Origin: Bacteroidota bacterium
GTDB taxonomy: Bacteria > Bacteroidota > Bacteroidia > NS11-12g > UBA955
Length of the DNA stretch: 64,000 nucleotides
Direction: 5' to 3'
NCBI GenBank assembly: GCA_030682255.1
Contig: JAUXOK010000010.1
Span: 62,001 to 126,000, forward strand
Shown: piece after piece, positions 28,103 through 37,601 of the stretch
How the letters are laid out: each line of letters begins with the position of its first letter
How positions within the stretch are numbered: position 1 is the stretch's first letter
Translations under genes and position numbers: made by a program
Notes under the pieces: generated by a model
Database searches by the model: none
Seen by the model: the letters and a program-made list of their open reading frames with translations, nothing else
Told to the model about the DNA's origin: nothing

Positions 28103-29437
28103 ATGAATATAATTAAAGGGTTTTCAAAACTAAGTAAAGAAGCAAAAATCGAATGGATTGTTGCCAACTATTTGGATGGTGACGAACAAGCCATTTCCTT
28201 TCTGAAATCTTATTGGCATCCTGATTCACTAACTCAAAAATTACACGATGAATTTATCGAGAATACCATAACCAATTTTTACTTGCCTTTTGGTATTGCA
28301 CCCAATTTTTTAATTGACAATAAAATGTATTGTGTGCCCATGGCAATAGAAGAAAGTTCTGTTGTGGCAGCAGCCGCCAAGTCAGCCAATTTTTGGTTGA
28401 ATAGAGGTGGTTTTCACACCCAAATTATCAGTACTGAAAAAATTGGTCATGTGCACTTTATATGGAAAGGCGAAAATCCTACAGATTTATTCAATTTCTT
28501 TGAGACCGTAAAGCCAACTTTAATTGCCAACACTAATCATATTACCAAAAACATGCAACAACGTGGAGGAGGTATTTTGAATTTGGAACTCATCAATCAA
28601 ACCGATAAAGAACCACATTACTTCCAATTGAAAGCCACTTTCGAAACCTGCGACAGTATGGGGGCTAATTTTATTAATTCGGTATTAGAAGAGTTTTCAA
28701 AGATTTTAAAAGAAGAAATTGTTCATGCAACGGTTTTAAAAGAAGAGGATAGAAATATCGAAGTTATTATGTGTATTTTGAGCAATTACACACCCAATTG
28801 CATTGTTAGAGCCGAGGTAAAAGCTCCCATTTCTGAAATGACAGAAAGTGGCGATGACATGACAGGGGAGTACTTTGCAGAGAAATTTTGCAGAGCAGTA
28901 AGAATTGCTGAAATAGAGCCCTATAGAGCCACCACACACAACAAAGGCATCATGAATGGCATTGATAGTGTCGTGTTGGCAACAGGCAATGATTTTAGAG
29001 CGGTAGAAGCTTCGGCACATACTTATGCTTCACGCAACGGCTCATACAGCAGCTTAACCCATGCAGAAGTAAAAGATGGTATTTTCAGGTTTTGGTTAGA
29101 CATTCCTTTGGCTTTGGGCACTGTAGGTGGATTAACCAATTTGCACCCCATGGTTAAGTTTGCATACAAAATGTTAGGCAATCCGAATGCACAAGAATTG
29201 ATGCGTATTACAGCTGTGGTTGGTTTGGCACAAAACTTTTCAGCCCTTCGTTCTTTGGTAACCTCAGGGATACAAAAAGGACACATGAAAATGCATTTAT
29301 TAAACATCCTCAACCAATTGGAAGCCACCGAAGAGGAAAAAGTAAGAATAGTAGAACACTTTAAACACAATGTAGTAAGCTATAGTGCTGTGGTGAATAT
29401 TTTTACAACAATCAGAGGAGAGGTTAAAAGCTGTTAG
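28103..29437 (+). CDS. mvaA: hydroxymethylglutaryl-CoA reductase
   Basis: This 444-residue enzyme forms mevalonate from HMG-CoA (or runs in reverse in degradative members). Sequence features fit the class II bacterial type: the catalytic-glutamate block AIEESSVVAAAAKSA (81-95), the DAMGxN motif variant CDSMGANFINSV, the nucleotide-binding/catalytic segment LATGNDFRAVEASAHTYA, and LGTVGGLTNLHPMVK. Serine replaces the usual alanine in DAMG. It lies six bases after fni. About 200 bases separate it from the kinase gene, where a fresh promoter-like element occurs, so the cluster may have two transcripts. Confidence 0.93.
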   Translation: MNIIKGFSKLSKEAKIEWIVANYLDGDEQAISFLKSYWHPDSLTQKLHDEFIENTITNFYLPFGIAPNFLIDNKMYCVPMAIEESSVVAAAAKSANFWLNRGGFHTQIISTEKIGHVHFIWKGENPTDLFNFFETVKPTLIANTNHITKNMQQRGGGILNLELINQTDKEPHYFQLKATFETCDSMGANFINSVLEEFSKILKEEIVHATVLKEEDRNIEVIMCILSNYTPNCIVRAEVKAPISEMTESGDDMTGEYFAEKFCRAVRIAEIEPYRATTHNKGIMNGIDSVVLATGNDFRAVEASAHTYASRNGSYSSLTHAEVKDGIFRFWLDIPLALGTVGGLTNLHPMVKFAYKMLGNPNAQELMRITAVVGLAQNFSALRSLVTSGIQKGHMKMHLLNILNQLEATEEEKVRIVEHFKHNVVSYSAVVNIFTTIRGEVKSC

Positions 29438-29598
29438 TTGTATTTTTATCTCAGAAAAGATAAAGTAGGTAAGGATTTTTTCTAAATTCTCAGAGCACGA
29501 AAGTATTTCACCCAAAGAAAGCAATTTAAACCCTCTCGCAGTTTTCATGCGTGAAACAGTTAAGCAATGCAACAATTTAACAATACAACAATTTAACA

Positions 29599-29631
29599 TT
29601 CCGCTGTACTGCGGAAAATTCATTATTTTTG
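29599..29631 (+). promoter_or_regulatory. hairpin and -7 box upstream of the GHMP kinase
   Basis: A 6-bp hairpin TTCCGC-TGTACT-GCGGAA (29599-29616) precedes TATTTTTG (29624-29631), which ends eight bases before the kinase ATG at 29640. Just upstream is a direct repeat of ACAACAATTTAACA-like sequence. This suggests an internal promoter inside the mevalonate cluster. Confidence 0.4.
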
Positions 29632-29639
29632 CATGTTCA

Positions 29640-30545
29640 ATGGAATTTTATAGTCATGGAAAAATAATGCTTTCAGGTGAATATGCGGTGCTTTATGGTG
29701 CTACATGTTTTGCTTTACCTACCAAGTTAGGGCAAAAAATGGATGTTACTTTTACGCCATCGGATGAGCAACATTGTATCCATTGGCACAGTTACGATTC
29801 AAGCATGAATGAATGGTACTTTGCTGAGATTCAATTACCCCACTTTTTTGTAACTGAAACCAATTCCAATGACGTCTCCATACAATTGTTTCGTTTTTTG
29901 AAAAATGCACAAGTCTTAAACCCAGATTTCTTGCAAGAAAAAGGCGTTTATGTAGTGAATAATTATTTGGAATTTGATAAAGATGATGGTTTTGGAAGTA
30001 GCTCTACTCTAACTAATAACATTGCATTGTGGGCCGATGTCAATCCATTTTCATTGCACTTCAACGCCTTCAAAGGCAGCGGTTTTGATGTGGCTGTGGC
30101 ATTAAATGGTCAACCACTTTTGTACACCATGAATGGCAATCAACCGATGATTGAGATTGTTAATTGGCAAAAAAACTTTACCGATAAGTTGTATTTTGTT
30201 TATCTCAATAAAAAACAAATAAGCAGAAATCAACTGACTTCTATTCAACACCCCATAGATAAAACTCAAATTGCGCAAATCGCTAACATCAGCAAACTAA
30301 TAGCTGCCAATGACGATTATTATGAATTTTGTTTGATGCTTGAATTAGCCGAAAGTGAAACCTCTCGCTTGTTAAACCGACCAACAATCAAACAGGAATT
30401 GTTCCCCGATTTTAAAGGAAGTATCAAAAGCTTGGGTGCTTGGGGTGGCGATTACATATTAGCAACAGGCGACAATACCGAAAACTATTTTAAGCAAAAA
30501 GGGTTTCATAAAATATACACCTACCAAGAACTGATTAAAGAATGA
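29640..30545 (+). CDS. GYDIA-family GHMP kinase (probable mevalonate-pathway kinase)
   Basis: This is a 301-residue protein starting at the ATG at 29640 (MEFYSHGKIMLSGEYAVL), the normal family N-terminus; an ATG at 29547 would add 31 unrelated residues and lie upstream of the promoter box. GHMP features seen are the KIMLSGEYAVL start, the phosphate-binding loop DGFGSSSTLTNNIA, and KGSGFDVAVALNG, the local version of the GYDIA motif. It sits between mvaA and mvaD, so it most likely phosphorylates mevalonate or phosphomevalonate. Only one such kinase is present. It overlaps mvaD by four bases. Confidence 0.85.
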   Translation: MEFYSHGKIMLSGEYAVLYGATCFALPTKLGQKMDVTFTPSDEQHCIHWHSYDSSMNEWYFAEIQLPHFFVTETNSNDVSIQLFRFLKNAQVLNPDFLQEKGVYVVNNYLEFDKDDGFGSSSTLTNNIALWADVNPFSLHFNAFKGSGFDVAVALNGQPLLYTMNGNQPMIEIVNWQKNFTDKLYFVYLNKKQISRNQLTSIQHPIDKTQIAQIANISKLIAANDDYYEFCLMLELAESETSRLLNRPTIKQELFPDFKGSIKSLGAWGGDYILATGDNTENYFKQKGFHKIYTYQELIKE

Positions 30546-31591
30546 ATTATCAAAAAATAGAAGTAGTAAGCAGATGGCAAAGTCCGTCAAATATAGCCTT
30601 AGTAAAATATTGGGGTAAGAAAGATTTGCAGATTCCTTGTAATCCCTCCATCAGTATTACACTCGATAAGGCCATAAGTGATACCAGTATGCAGGCTATT
30701 TATGATGAAAATCAGAATGAGTTAAGTTTTGAGTTTTATTTCGAAGACACCAAAAATCCGAGTTTTGAAGAAAAGTTAAAACCTTTTTTAAACCATGCAA
30801 TTACTTATTTTAAATGGTTGCAACATTACCACGTTATTATTCATTCTAGCAATACCTTTCCACACAGCAGTGGTATAGCTTCTTCAGCGTCTGCCTACAG
30901 TGCTTTAGCGTTAAATTTATGCTCATTGCACCAAGCCATCACAGGCGAATCTTTGCCTCACTTTTTCCAAACGGCTTCTTATTGGGCAAGGATAGGGTCG
31001 GGTAGCGCTTGTCGCAGTGTTTATGGAGGTTACAATGCATGGGGACAAAGTAAGAGTATAGCAGGAAGTCATGATGAATATGCGGTGAATATTGATAACA
31101 TAGTTCATCCACATTTTAAAAATATGATGGACAGTATTTTAATCGTAGAAAAAGGTAAGAAAGCTGTTTCGAGTACGATGGGACATGCGCTTTTAAAACA
31201 ACACCCCTTTGCTGAAAAAAGATACGAAACGGCCTATCAAAATATTGATTTGTTAATGTCTATTTTGAAGGGTGGAGACATGGCTGCATTTATACAATTG
31301 GTAGAATCTGAAGCCTTAATGTTGCACGCTTTGATGATGAGTTCACCAACACCGTTTATTTTAATGAAACCGCAAACATTGCAAATTATTGAAAAGGTAA
31401 TAGACTATAGAAATCAAACAGCAGTGAATGTAATGTTTACCCTAGATGCTGGTGCCAATGTACATTTGTTATATCCCGAAATGGAGAAAACAAACGTGCA
31501 GAATTTCATTGCCAATGAATTGGTGCAACATTGCGAAAATGGTTTGTTTTATGACAATAAAATTGGGACTGGTCCCTCTCTCATCGTTTAA
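30542..31591 (+). CDS. mvaD: diphosphomevalonate decarboxylase family protein
   Basis: This 349-residue GHMP-superfamily decarboxylase makes IPP from mevalonate 5-diphosphate (some relatives use the monophosphate). Motifs are SPSNIALVKYWGKKD (14-28), NPSISITLDKA, the P-loop FPHSSGIASSASAYSALAL, the ARIGSGSACRSVYGGYNAW block typical of MvaD, and DAGANVHLLYP with the catalytic aspartate. It overlaps the kinase gene (ATGA) and is followed five bases later by the flavoprotein. All key residues appear intact. The substrate, mono- or diphosphate, cannot be decided by eye. Confidence 0.92.
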   Translation: MNYQKIEVVSRWQSPSNIALVKYWGKKDLQIPCNPSISITLDKAISDTSMQAIYDENQNELSFEFYFEDTKNPSFEEKLKPFLNHAITYFKWLQHYHVIIHSSNTFPHSSGIASSASAYSALALNLCSLHQAITGESLPHFFQTASYWARIGSGSACRSVYGGYNAWGQSKSIAGSHDEYAVNIDNIVHPHFKNMMDSILIVEKGKKAVSSTMGHALLKQHPFAEKRYETAYQNIDLLMSILKGGDMAAFIQLVESEALMLHALMMSSPTPFILMKPQTLQIIEKVIDYRNQTAVNVMFTLDAGANVHLLYPEMEKTNVQNFIANELVQHCENGLFYDNKIGTGPSLIV

Positions 31592-31596
31592 TTTAT

Positions 31597-32787
31597 TTGA
31601 AACAAAAAGTTGCCATAGTAGGAGGCGGTCCCTCAGCTTTAATGCTGGCAGCTACTCTCGATTTTAGTAAGTTTGAGGTTGGTGTTTACGAGCAAAACAA
31701 AACACTAGGTCGTAAATTTCTGGTGGCAGGTGATGGTGGTTTTAACCTCACTCACGGGTCCGATATAGAATTAATGAAGCAACAATACCATCCTAGTGGT
31801 TTTCTGGACAAGGCTTTAGAGACTTTTTCAAACAATGATTTAAGAAATTGGTTGCGCTCGTTAAGTATAGATACTTTTGTAGGAAGTAGCAACAGGGTGT
31901 ATCCTATCAAAGGCATCAAACCCATTCAGGTGTTGAACACTATTCTTCAAAAATTAGAAGAAAACAAGGTGAATGTCCGCACTCAAATGCAATGGAATGG
32001 GTGGATGGAAAATAATGATTTGTTATTTAATGAAACAGAAGTTGTTAAAGCTGATAAAGTCATTTTTGCACTAGGTGGTGCCAGTTGGAGCATAACAGGT
32101 TCTAAAGGAACTTGGTTGCCTGTTTTCCAAAAAAAGGGAATTGCAACTTTGCCATTCCAAGCCTCTAATTGTGCTTTTAAAGTAGACTGGCAATCAGAGT
32201 TTATTGACAAATACAATGGCTTTCCAATCAAAAATATAAGTTTAACATTGAGATCTCAAAGTGTAAAAGGAGAGTTGGTCATAACAAAATTCGGACTCGA
32301 GGGAAATGCAATTTATGCCCTAAGCAGAGTGATTCAAAATGAGTTAAAGCAGCATGGACAAGCAACAGTTTATTTGGATTTAAAACCCATGTTTACGCTT
32401 GAGCAAGTCAAAGAAAAGTTAAAAAAAAAGGAATCAAAAAATACCACTGAAACGCTCAAAATGGGGTTGAACTTGAGTGCTATGACTGTACAATTGTTAA
32501 AACAAACACTGAATAAGGAAGATTTTACCCACTTGGATACATTGGCTGAAAAAATTAAATCATTACCGATCTCTTTGTTACAAGCAGCCCCAATAGAAGA
32601 GGCTATTTCCACAACGGGTGGCATTGCGATAGAGGAGGTAGATGAAAATTTTCAATTGAAGAAAATGCCCAATCATTATGTAATTGGCGAAATGCTCGAT
32701 TGGGATGCTCCCACTGGAGGCTATTTACTCCAAGCATGCATGTGTATGGGAGTGGTCCTTGGGAAATGGTTGAATGAAACAAACTAG
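31597..32787 (+). CDS. HI0933-like flavoprotein (TIGR03862-type FAD oxidoreductase)
   Basis: This 396-residue protein starts at a TTG (31597), five bases after mvaD. The FAD-binding Rossmann motif is right at the N-terminus (VAIVGGGPSALMLAATL), followed by GRKFLVAGDGGFNLTH, the hallmark of the HI0933/BaiN family. VIFALGGASWSITGSKGTW and the C-terminal STTGGIAIEEVDENFQL ... MLDWDAPTGGYLLQACMCMG are also characteristic. The substrate is unknown; relatives reduce unsaturated compounds. Close linkage to the mevalonate genes suggests co-transcription but not necessarily a shared pathway. Confidence 0.88.
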   Translation: MKQKVAIVGGGPSALMLAATLDFSKFEVGVYEQNKTLGRKFLVAGDGGFNLTHGSDIELMKQQYHPSGFLDKALETFSNNDLRNWLRSLSIDTFVGSSNRVYPIKGIKPIQVLNTILQKLEENKVNVRTQMQWNGWMENNDLLFNETEVVKADKVIFALGGASWSITGSKGTWLPVFQKKGIATLPFQASNCAFKVDWQSEFIDKYNGFPIKNISLTLRSQSVKGELVITKFGLEGNAIYALSRVIQNELKQHGQATVYLDLKPMFTLEQVKEKLKKKESKNTTETLKMGLNLSAMTVQLLKQTLNKEDFTHLDTLAEKIKSLPISLLQAAPIEEAISTTGGIAIEEVDENFQLKKMPNHYVIGEMLDWDAPTGGYLLQACMCMGVVLGKWLNETN

Positions 32788-32886
32788 TGTTCAATGCATA
32801 AGTCTAAAACTAGTTTCAATTGATGATGTTGTTAAAAGTGAGATTTTGCTCAAATTGAGATTTGAACCAGATGAGATTTTTGATCT

Positions 32887-33513
32887 TTAAGACCTCACAA
32901 TCAACACCTTCTTTGTTTCAAAAAATGCATCGTCAAAGCTGGGATAAATGGATTCTAAAATTACTTTTTTGCGTGGATACACACTTTTAAAATTGATAAT
33001 CTCCTGCGTTAAATCGCCCCCTTTTAAAAAGGCAACTTCTGTGTCGGGCTTAAGGTTTTTGGATATCCAAGGATAGAAATCTGCCAATTGCGTTACAGCT
33101 CGGCTAACTATCAAATCGTATTTGCCACTCACTTGTTCTGCTCGCAATTGTTCTGCTTTCACATTCTTGATGCCCAAAGCCGCTGCAACTTCATTCACCA
33201 CTTTTATTTTCTTGCCGATTGAATCTACCAAATGAAACTGTACATCCGGAAACAATATAGCCAATGGAATGCCCGGAAAACCACCTCCTGTGCCTATATC
33301 TAAAACAGAGCGAATTTGAGCAAAATCTACAAATCGAGCAATTGCCAAGGAATGTAAAACATGCCTTAAATACAACTCATCAATATCTTTTCTAGATATC
33401 ACATTGATTTGTAGGTTCCATTCTAAGTAAATGGCATACAAACGCTCTATTTGCTGTTTTTGAGTATCTGTTAAATCAGGAAAATATTTGTAAATAATTT
33501 GAGAATCTACCAT
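32887..33513 (-). CDS. rsmG: 16S rRNA (guanine(527)-N(7))-methyltransferase RsmG
   Basis: This 208-residue enzyme methylates G527 of 16S rRNA. The SAM loop SVLDIGTGGGFPGIPLAILFP spans about 69-89, the RsmG-specific WNLQINVISRKD is near 32-43, and VSRAVTQLADFYPW near 135-148. It overlaps the upstream glycosyltransferase gene by seven bases, so both are on one minus-strand transcript. The N-terminal MVDSQIIYKYFPDLTDTQKQQIERLYA is the standard helical start. Confidence 0.95.
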   Translation of the reverse strand: MVDSQIIYKYFPDLTDTQKQQIERLYAIYLEWNLQINVISRKDIDELYLRHVLHSLAIARFVDFAQIRSVLDIGTGGGFPGIPLAILFPDVQFHLVDSIGKKIKVVNEVAAALGIKNVKAEQLRAEQVSGKYDLIVSRAVTQLADFYPWISKNLKPDTEVAFLKGGDLTQEIINFKSVYPRKKVILESIYPSFDDAFFETKKVLIVRS

Positions 33514-34643
33514 TTTCTTTGATGACTAAATATTGATACCAAACCAAAAATCATGTTATAAAACACATAAAATAAATCAAACAATGGCATCCAAAATATT
33601 TTCATTGGTCTTTTAAGTTTTTTGAAAGACAAATAAACCAAAGGTATTTTAATAAGCCAAAAAACTAGGAGTGTTAAAAGTATCCAGCCAAAAGTTGAAA
33701 TAAAGAACAAATTGGCAAAGAAACTTAACCAAACAAACAAATGTGTTACACTGAAAAAACCCAGTTTAAACTGATGTTGAAATTTGTAATATTTGCCCAC
33801 AAAATTGTGCCTTTTCTTTTGCAGATACCAATCTGTTAGATTTTTTTTAGATTGGGTCACCATCATGGCATCAGGATGAATGCTGATGGCTACGTTTTCT
33901 TTATTAGCAGTGTCTCTTACAAACAAATCATCATCGCCTGATAAAATATGTAAATGACTTGCAAATCCTTTTACTTTTAGAAAGAGTGATTTTCTGTAAC
34001 TCAAATTTCTGCCTACACCCATGTAAGGTGATTTTTTGATAGCAAAAGATAAATACAACATGGCGGTTAAAAGGCTGTCCATTTGTGTAAAAAGATTCAC
34101 CATCGTATTGGTTCTTTTAAATGGCGAATAACCAAGAACTAATTCAATTTTAGGATTTTCGTGATAAGGCGACACCATTTGTTTAATCCATTGGTCTGAA
34201 GTTGGCAAACAATCGGCATCTGTAAAAAGCAATAATTCATTTTGTGAGGCTTTGATACCTAGGGTTAATGCCAGTTTTTTGCCAAGGGTTTGCTTTTTCA
34301 TTTCCTCAGTAACAAAAACACCCCTCACTTTAGGATTGATTTTAGATAATTCTTCGATGTATGATTTGGTTTCGTCCCAACTGGCATCGTCTACCAAAAC
34401 AATTTCGAAAGAAGGATAATCCTGTTCTAATAAAACGGGCACAAGCTTTTGAAGATTTTCGTATTCTGCTCGGACAGAAATAACAATACTAACAGGTTGC
34501 CACAAATAATTTTTGTTTTCCTTGATTTTATATCTGATAAAAGGTACTAAATAAAGAAAGTGCAACAACAATTGAATGGCACAGAAAAAAACATAAATCG
34601 CAAATAAAATTATTGCCCATTGGGCATCAATTGGATTAAACAT
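33507..34643 (-). CDS. family 2 glycosyltransferase, membrane-bound
   Basis: This is a 378-residue protein with an N-terminal membrane helix (WAIILFAIYVFFCAIQLLLHFLYL) and a GT-A domain. VSIVISVRAEYENLQKLVPVLLEQDYPSFEIVLVDDASWDE carries the nucleotide-sugar DD motif. LLFTDADCLP holds the metal-binding DxD-type triad, and GDDDLFVRD plus KKRHNFVGKYYK correspond to the ED/QxxRW region. Two or three C-terminal helices follow (FFSVTHLFVWLSFFANLFFIS, WILLTLLVFWLIKIPLVYL). It likely extends an envelope glycan or glycolipid. The double-AAA+ gene ends five bases upstream. Confidence 0.88.
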   Translation of the reverse strand: MFNPIDAQWAIILFAIYVFFCAIQLLLHFLYLVPFIRYKIKENKNYLWQPVSIVISVRAEYENLQKLVPVLLEQDYPSFEIVLVDDASWDETKSYIEELSKINPKVRGVFVTEEMKKQTLGKKLALTLGIKASQNELLLFTDADCLPTSDQWIKQMVSPYHENPKIELVLGYSPFKRTNTMVNLFTQMDSLLTAMLYLSFAIKKSPYMGVGRNLSYRKSLFLKVKGFASHLHILSGDDDLFVRDTANKENVAISIHPDAMMVTQSKKNLTDWYLQKKRHNFVGKYYKFQHQFKLGFFSVTHLFVWLSFFANLFFISTFGWILLTLLVFWLIKIPLVYLSFKKLKRPMKIFWMPLFDLFYVFYNMIFGLVSIFSHQRKW

Positions 34644-34648
34644 ATTTG

Positions 34649-37294
34649 TTATTTAAAACCGATACCAGTTTTTTGTGTTGGAATATTATCTGCTTTAAAT
34701 TCATCCACATCTTCGAATGTTAAAGTTGATATAACTTTGGCAGTTCGTTTGCTTTTTGGCAATTCACTTAATCTAAGATGTTGGTTTCTTACAGCTTCTT
34801 CTATCACTTTTCTAACCGCTCTTCCATTTCCAAAAAACTTATCTCTTTTTTTGTACATGTAATCGATGTATGTTTTCAATTGTTCTCTGGCCGCTTCGTC
34901 TGGTGTTAAGTTATGGTCAAGCAATTGTTGCAAAGCAATACCCAATAAATCATCTGAAGTAAAGTCTTCAAATAAGAAAGTTCTGTCAAACCTGGATTTC
35001 AAACCTGGATTAGTTTCTAAAAATCTTTCCATATTTTGCGTATATCCTGCTGCAATTACAACAAATTTACCTCTCTGATCTTCCATTCTTTTTAAAATGG
35101 TTTCGATTGCTTCTCTGCCATAATCATTGCCTCCTCCTTCGGTTAATGAGTAAGCTTCATCTATAAATAAAACTCCTCCCATAGATTTATCAATCAATTC
35201 GGAAGTTTTAATGGCTGTTTGCCCGATGTAACCACCCACCAAAGATTGTCTGTCACATTCTACTAAATGACCTCTTTCTAATATGCCTAGAGCTTTATAT
35301 ATTTGAGCAAGAATTCTAGCAACTGTGGTTTTTCCAGTTCCGGGATTGCCTAAAAATACTGAATGTAAAGAGAAAATTTCTCTAGGGTTTTTACCTGTTT
35401 CTTTATAATACCTTACCAATTTAACTAACTCGTCTATATCTGATTTTACTTTTGGTAAACCGGTTAGTTTTTTCAATTTGGCCATAGATTCTTTGAGCAA
35501 ATCTTCATCAACTGGAATATCAGCCGTATCTTTAGTTTTGGACGTGTATGCTTTTAGAACATCGTCTTTTTCTATGGTGCTTAAGTTTTCGATGGTTAAT
35601 TTTTTAGGGTCTTTAACCTTCATCACTCTCAAGCCTAAGTTCATTTTAAATTCATCAATTAAAGAATTTACCATTCTGGCATTACCGAAAAATTTATCTC
35701 TGTTTCTGTATGCCTCTACCAAATGTTTGTATAATTCTGCATTGGCAGATTCGCTCATGGTTACACCTCTTTTGTCGCAAGCAAATTTTGAAATCTGAAT
35801 CAATTCTTGAGGCAAATAATCAGGAAAATCATAAACCATGTTAAATCTAGATTTTAAACCAGGATTGGATTCCATGAATATATCCATTTCGTTTGGATAG
35901 CCCGCAACAATAATTGCGATGTCGTTAGCATCACTCAATTCTTTTAATAAAATCTCTATAGCTTCTTTGCCAAAATCTTTGCTATCATCATCTTTTCTTG
36001 CCAAAGAATAGGCTTCGTCAATAAACAAGATACCGTCTTTTGCTTTTTTGATAGCTTCTTTAGTTTTCGGAGCTGTTTGCCCAATAAATTCAGCCACTAA
36101 ATCGCCTCTATCTACCTCATGAACATGGCCTTTTTTAAGTAAACCTAATTCTTTATATATTCTTCCCAACATTCTAGCAACTGTAGTTTTTCCAGTCCCT
36201 GGATTGCCTTTGAAAACTGCATGAAGATTAATGTGTTCATCATCTGCAACACCTTTTTCCTTTCTTAAAGCAATGAATTTTAAATAATTTGAATATTCTT
36301 TGACTTTGCTTTTAATGCTATCCAGCCCAATCATGTCGTCCAAATCTTTCAAAACATTTTCGTATGAATCTTGCACAGCAGGCAAATTGGTTTTTTCTGC
36401 CTTTTCAGTAGAATGTTCTTCAAAGTCGTCAGCAAATTCATAATCAGCATCAAAATAAAATCCCGATTGAACCAATGGAATAAAATCTTCCTCAACTGCC
36501 TCTACATAATCATCTCCAATTTCGAAAGGAACGCTAGCAACCAATTCATCCATAAACACAATTTCAATGTAATATCTGCCTCTACCCCAAGTACCCAACA
36601 TATCACTTCCCCAACCAACAGTGGTTAGAAAAACTTCTTCATCTGGTTTTACAAAAAACAATTTGGTAGCCGAACCTTTTAAGTAACCTGAAGATGTTTT
36701 ATAATTAAAAACCAACTCACAAGCCCAATCTGTGCTTTTACGAACTAGGTTTTGGGCATTTACTTCTATCCAAATATAGCGTGTTGTTAAGGCATTGAAG
36801 CAAATGTAATATTTTCTTTCTTGATCAAGCAAATTGGCATCAGGACCTTCGTATAATTTTAATGTTGAAATTTTAAAATAAGGATTGTGTCCAGATTTTA
36901 TCAGCCCTTGTCTTTCGATGTAGAAGCTTTTGGTAGCAAATAATTCATCATTCACATACGCTTCCCATCTGTAAGTGCCTGCTTTCCAATATGTACTTGG
37001 TGTTTTAACGCCCCACCCTTCTCTTACATAGACAATATTGTCGCGTTTGTCAATAGCTCTATCGCAGTTTAGGTCACAAATCTCTTCGTCTGCCTCATTC
37101 AAACATTTAAGTTTTAAATTTAAATTCCAATTTTCCTCGTCATATTTTTTATTAAAAAAAGAAAATTCACAATAGATATAAGCCGCCTCTTGTTCGTCAA
37201 AAACAGAGCGATATTTTTTAGCGTTATTAGCAAGCCATTCCGTGCTTCCGTAGGTTTTGATGTCTTTAAATTTCAACAAATCTTTGATACTCAT
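34649..37294 (-). CDS. double AAA+ ATPase of the CbxX/CfxQ (CbbX/EccA-like) group
   Basis: This is an 881-residue protein. I start at the ATG at 37292-37294 (MSIKDLLKFKDIKTYGS); a start 12 codons upstream is also in frame. Residues about 20-275 contain two related beta-rich modules, each with a W-G-W/GRYYIE-type strand pattern (STYWKAGTYRWEAYVNDEL and GTWGRGRYYIEIVFMDEL). Two AAA+ domains follow with Walker A GNPGTGKTT at about 363-371 and 649-657, Walker B ILFIDEAYSL and VLFIDEAYSL, and SRF sensor motifs. CbxX-type ATPases remodel Rubisco or drive type VII secretion; neither context exists here. Partners are unknown. Confidence 0.88.
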   Translation of the reverse strand: MSIKDLLKFKDIKTYGSTEWLANNAKKYRSVFDEQEAAYIYCEFSFFNKKYDEENWNLNLKLKCLNEADEEICDLNCDRAIDKRDNIVYVREGWGVKTPSTYWKAGTYRWEAYVNDELFATKSFYIERQGLIKSGHNPYFKISTLKLYEGPDANLLDQERKYYICFNALTTRYIWIEVNAQNLVRKSTDWACELVFNYKTSSGYLKGSATKLFFVKPDEEVFLTTVGWGSDMLGTWGRGRYYIEIVFMDELVASVPFEIGDDYVEAVEEDFIPLVQSGFYFDADYEFADDFEEHSTEKAEKTNLPAVQDSYENVLKDLDDMIGLDSIKSKVKEYSNYLKFIALRKEKGVADDEHINLHAVFKGNPGTGKTTVARMLGRIYKELGLLKKGHVHEVDRGDLVAEFIGQTAPKTKEAIKKAKDGILFIDEAYSLARKDDDSKDFGKEAIEILLKELSDANDIAIIVAGYPNEMDIFMESNPGLKSRFNMVYDFPDYLPQELIQISKFACDKRGVTMSESANAELYKHLVEAYRNRDKFFGNARMVNSLIDEFKMNLGLRVMKVKDPKKLTIENLSTIEKDDVLKAYTSKTKDTADIPVDEDLLKESMAKLKKLTGLPKVKSDIDELVKLVRYYKETGKNPREIFSLHSVFLGNPGTGKTTVARILAQIYKALGILERGHLVECDRQSLVGGYIGQTAIKTSELIDKSMGGVLFIDEAYSLTEGGGNDYGREAIETILKRMEDQRGKFVVIAAGYTQNMERFLETNPGLKSRFDRTFLFEDFTSDDLLGIALQQLLDHNLTPDEAAREQLKTYIDYMYKKRDKFFGNGRAVRKVIEEAVRNQHLRLSELPKSKRTAKVISTLTFEDVDEFKADNIPTQKTGIGFK

Positions 37295-37386
37295 AAAAGG
37301 ATAAAAATATAAAGTTTCAATATTAAGCAAAATATAGAATTTTAAATGTCAAAAAATCGTATTTTTTTTAAAACTTTAAAAAAGGT

Positions 37387-37416
37387 TTTGTTTTTATAAA
37401 TAATATACTACTTTTG
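37387..37416 (+). promoter_or_regulatory. promoter of tRNA-Ser
   Basis: TTTG (37387-37390), an 18-base spacer and TACTTTTG (37409-37416) match the Bacteroidota TTTG/TAnnTTTG promoter. The box lies 21 bases before the mature tRNA-Ser 5' end. Confidence 0.65.
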
Positions 37417-37437
37417 CACTCCAATTTTTTTGGAGTT

Positions 37438-37524
37438 GGTGAGGTGACTGAGAGGCCGAAAGTAGCAGTTTGCTAAACTGCCGTACGGGAAACTGTACCG
37501 AGGGTTCGAATCCCTCCCTCACCG
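37438..37524 (+). tRNA. tRNA-Ser (anticodon GCT)
   Basis: An 87-base type II tRNA with a long variable arm. The acceptor stem is GGTGAGG with CCTCACC plus discriminator G. The anticodon stem GCAGT/ACTGC encloses TTGCTAA, giving anticodon GCT, and the T-arm is GAGGG-TTCGAAT-CCCTC. No CCA is encoded. It has its own promoter upstream. Confidence 0.97.
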
Positions 37525-37535
37525 CTAAATAAAAA

Positions 37536-37565
37536 TTGCAACTAAATAAAAAAGTTGTATTTTTG
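37536..37565 (+). promoter_or_regulatory. promoter of tRNA-Pro
   Basis: TTG (37536-37538), a 19-base spacer and TATTTTTG (37558-37565) lie between tRNA-Ser and tRNA-Pro, 36 bases before the mature tRNA-Pro 5' end. tRNA-Pro therefore appears to be transcribed separately or additionally. Confidence 0.6.
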
Positions 37566-37601
37566 CAGAAGTTCTTAATCTTGAAAAAAGATACCAAAAT
37601 T

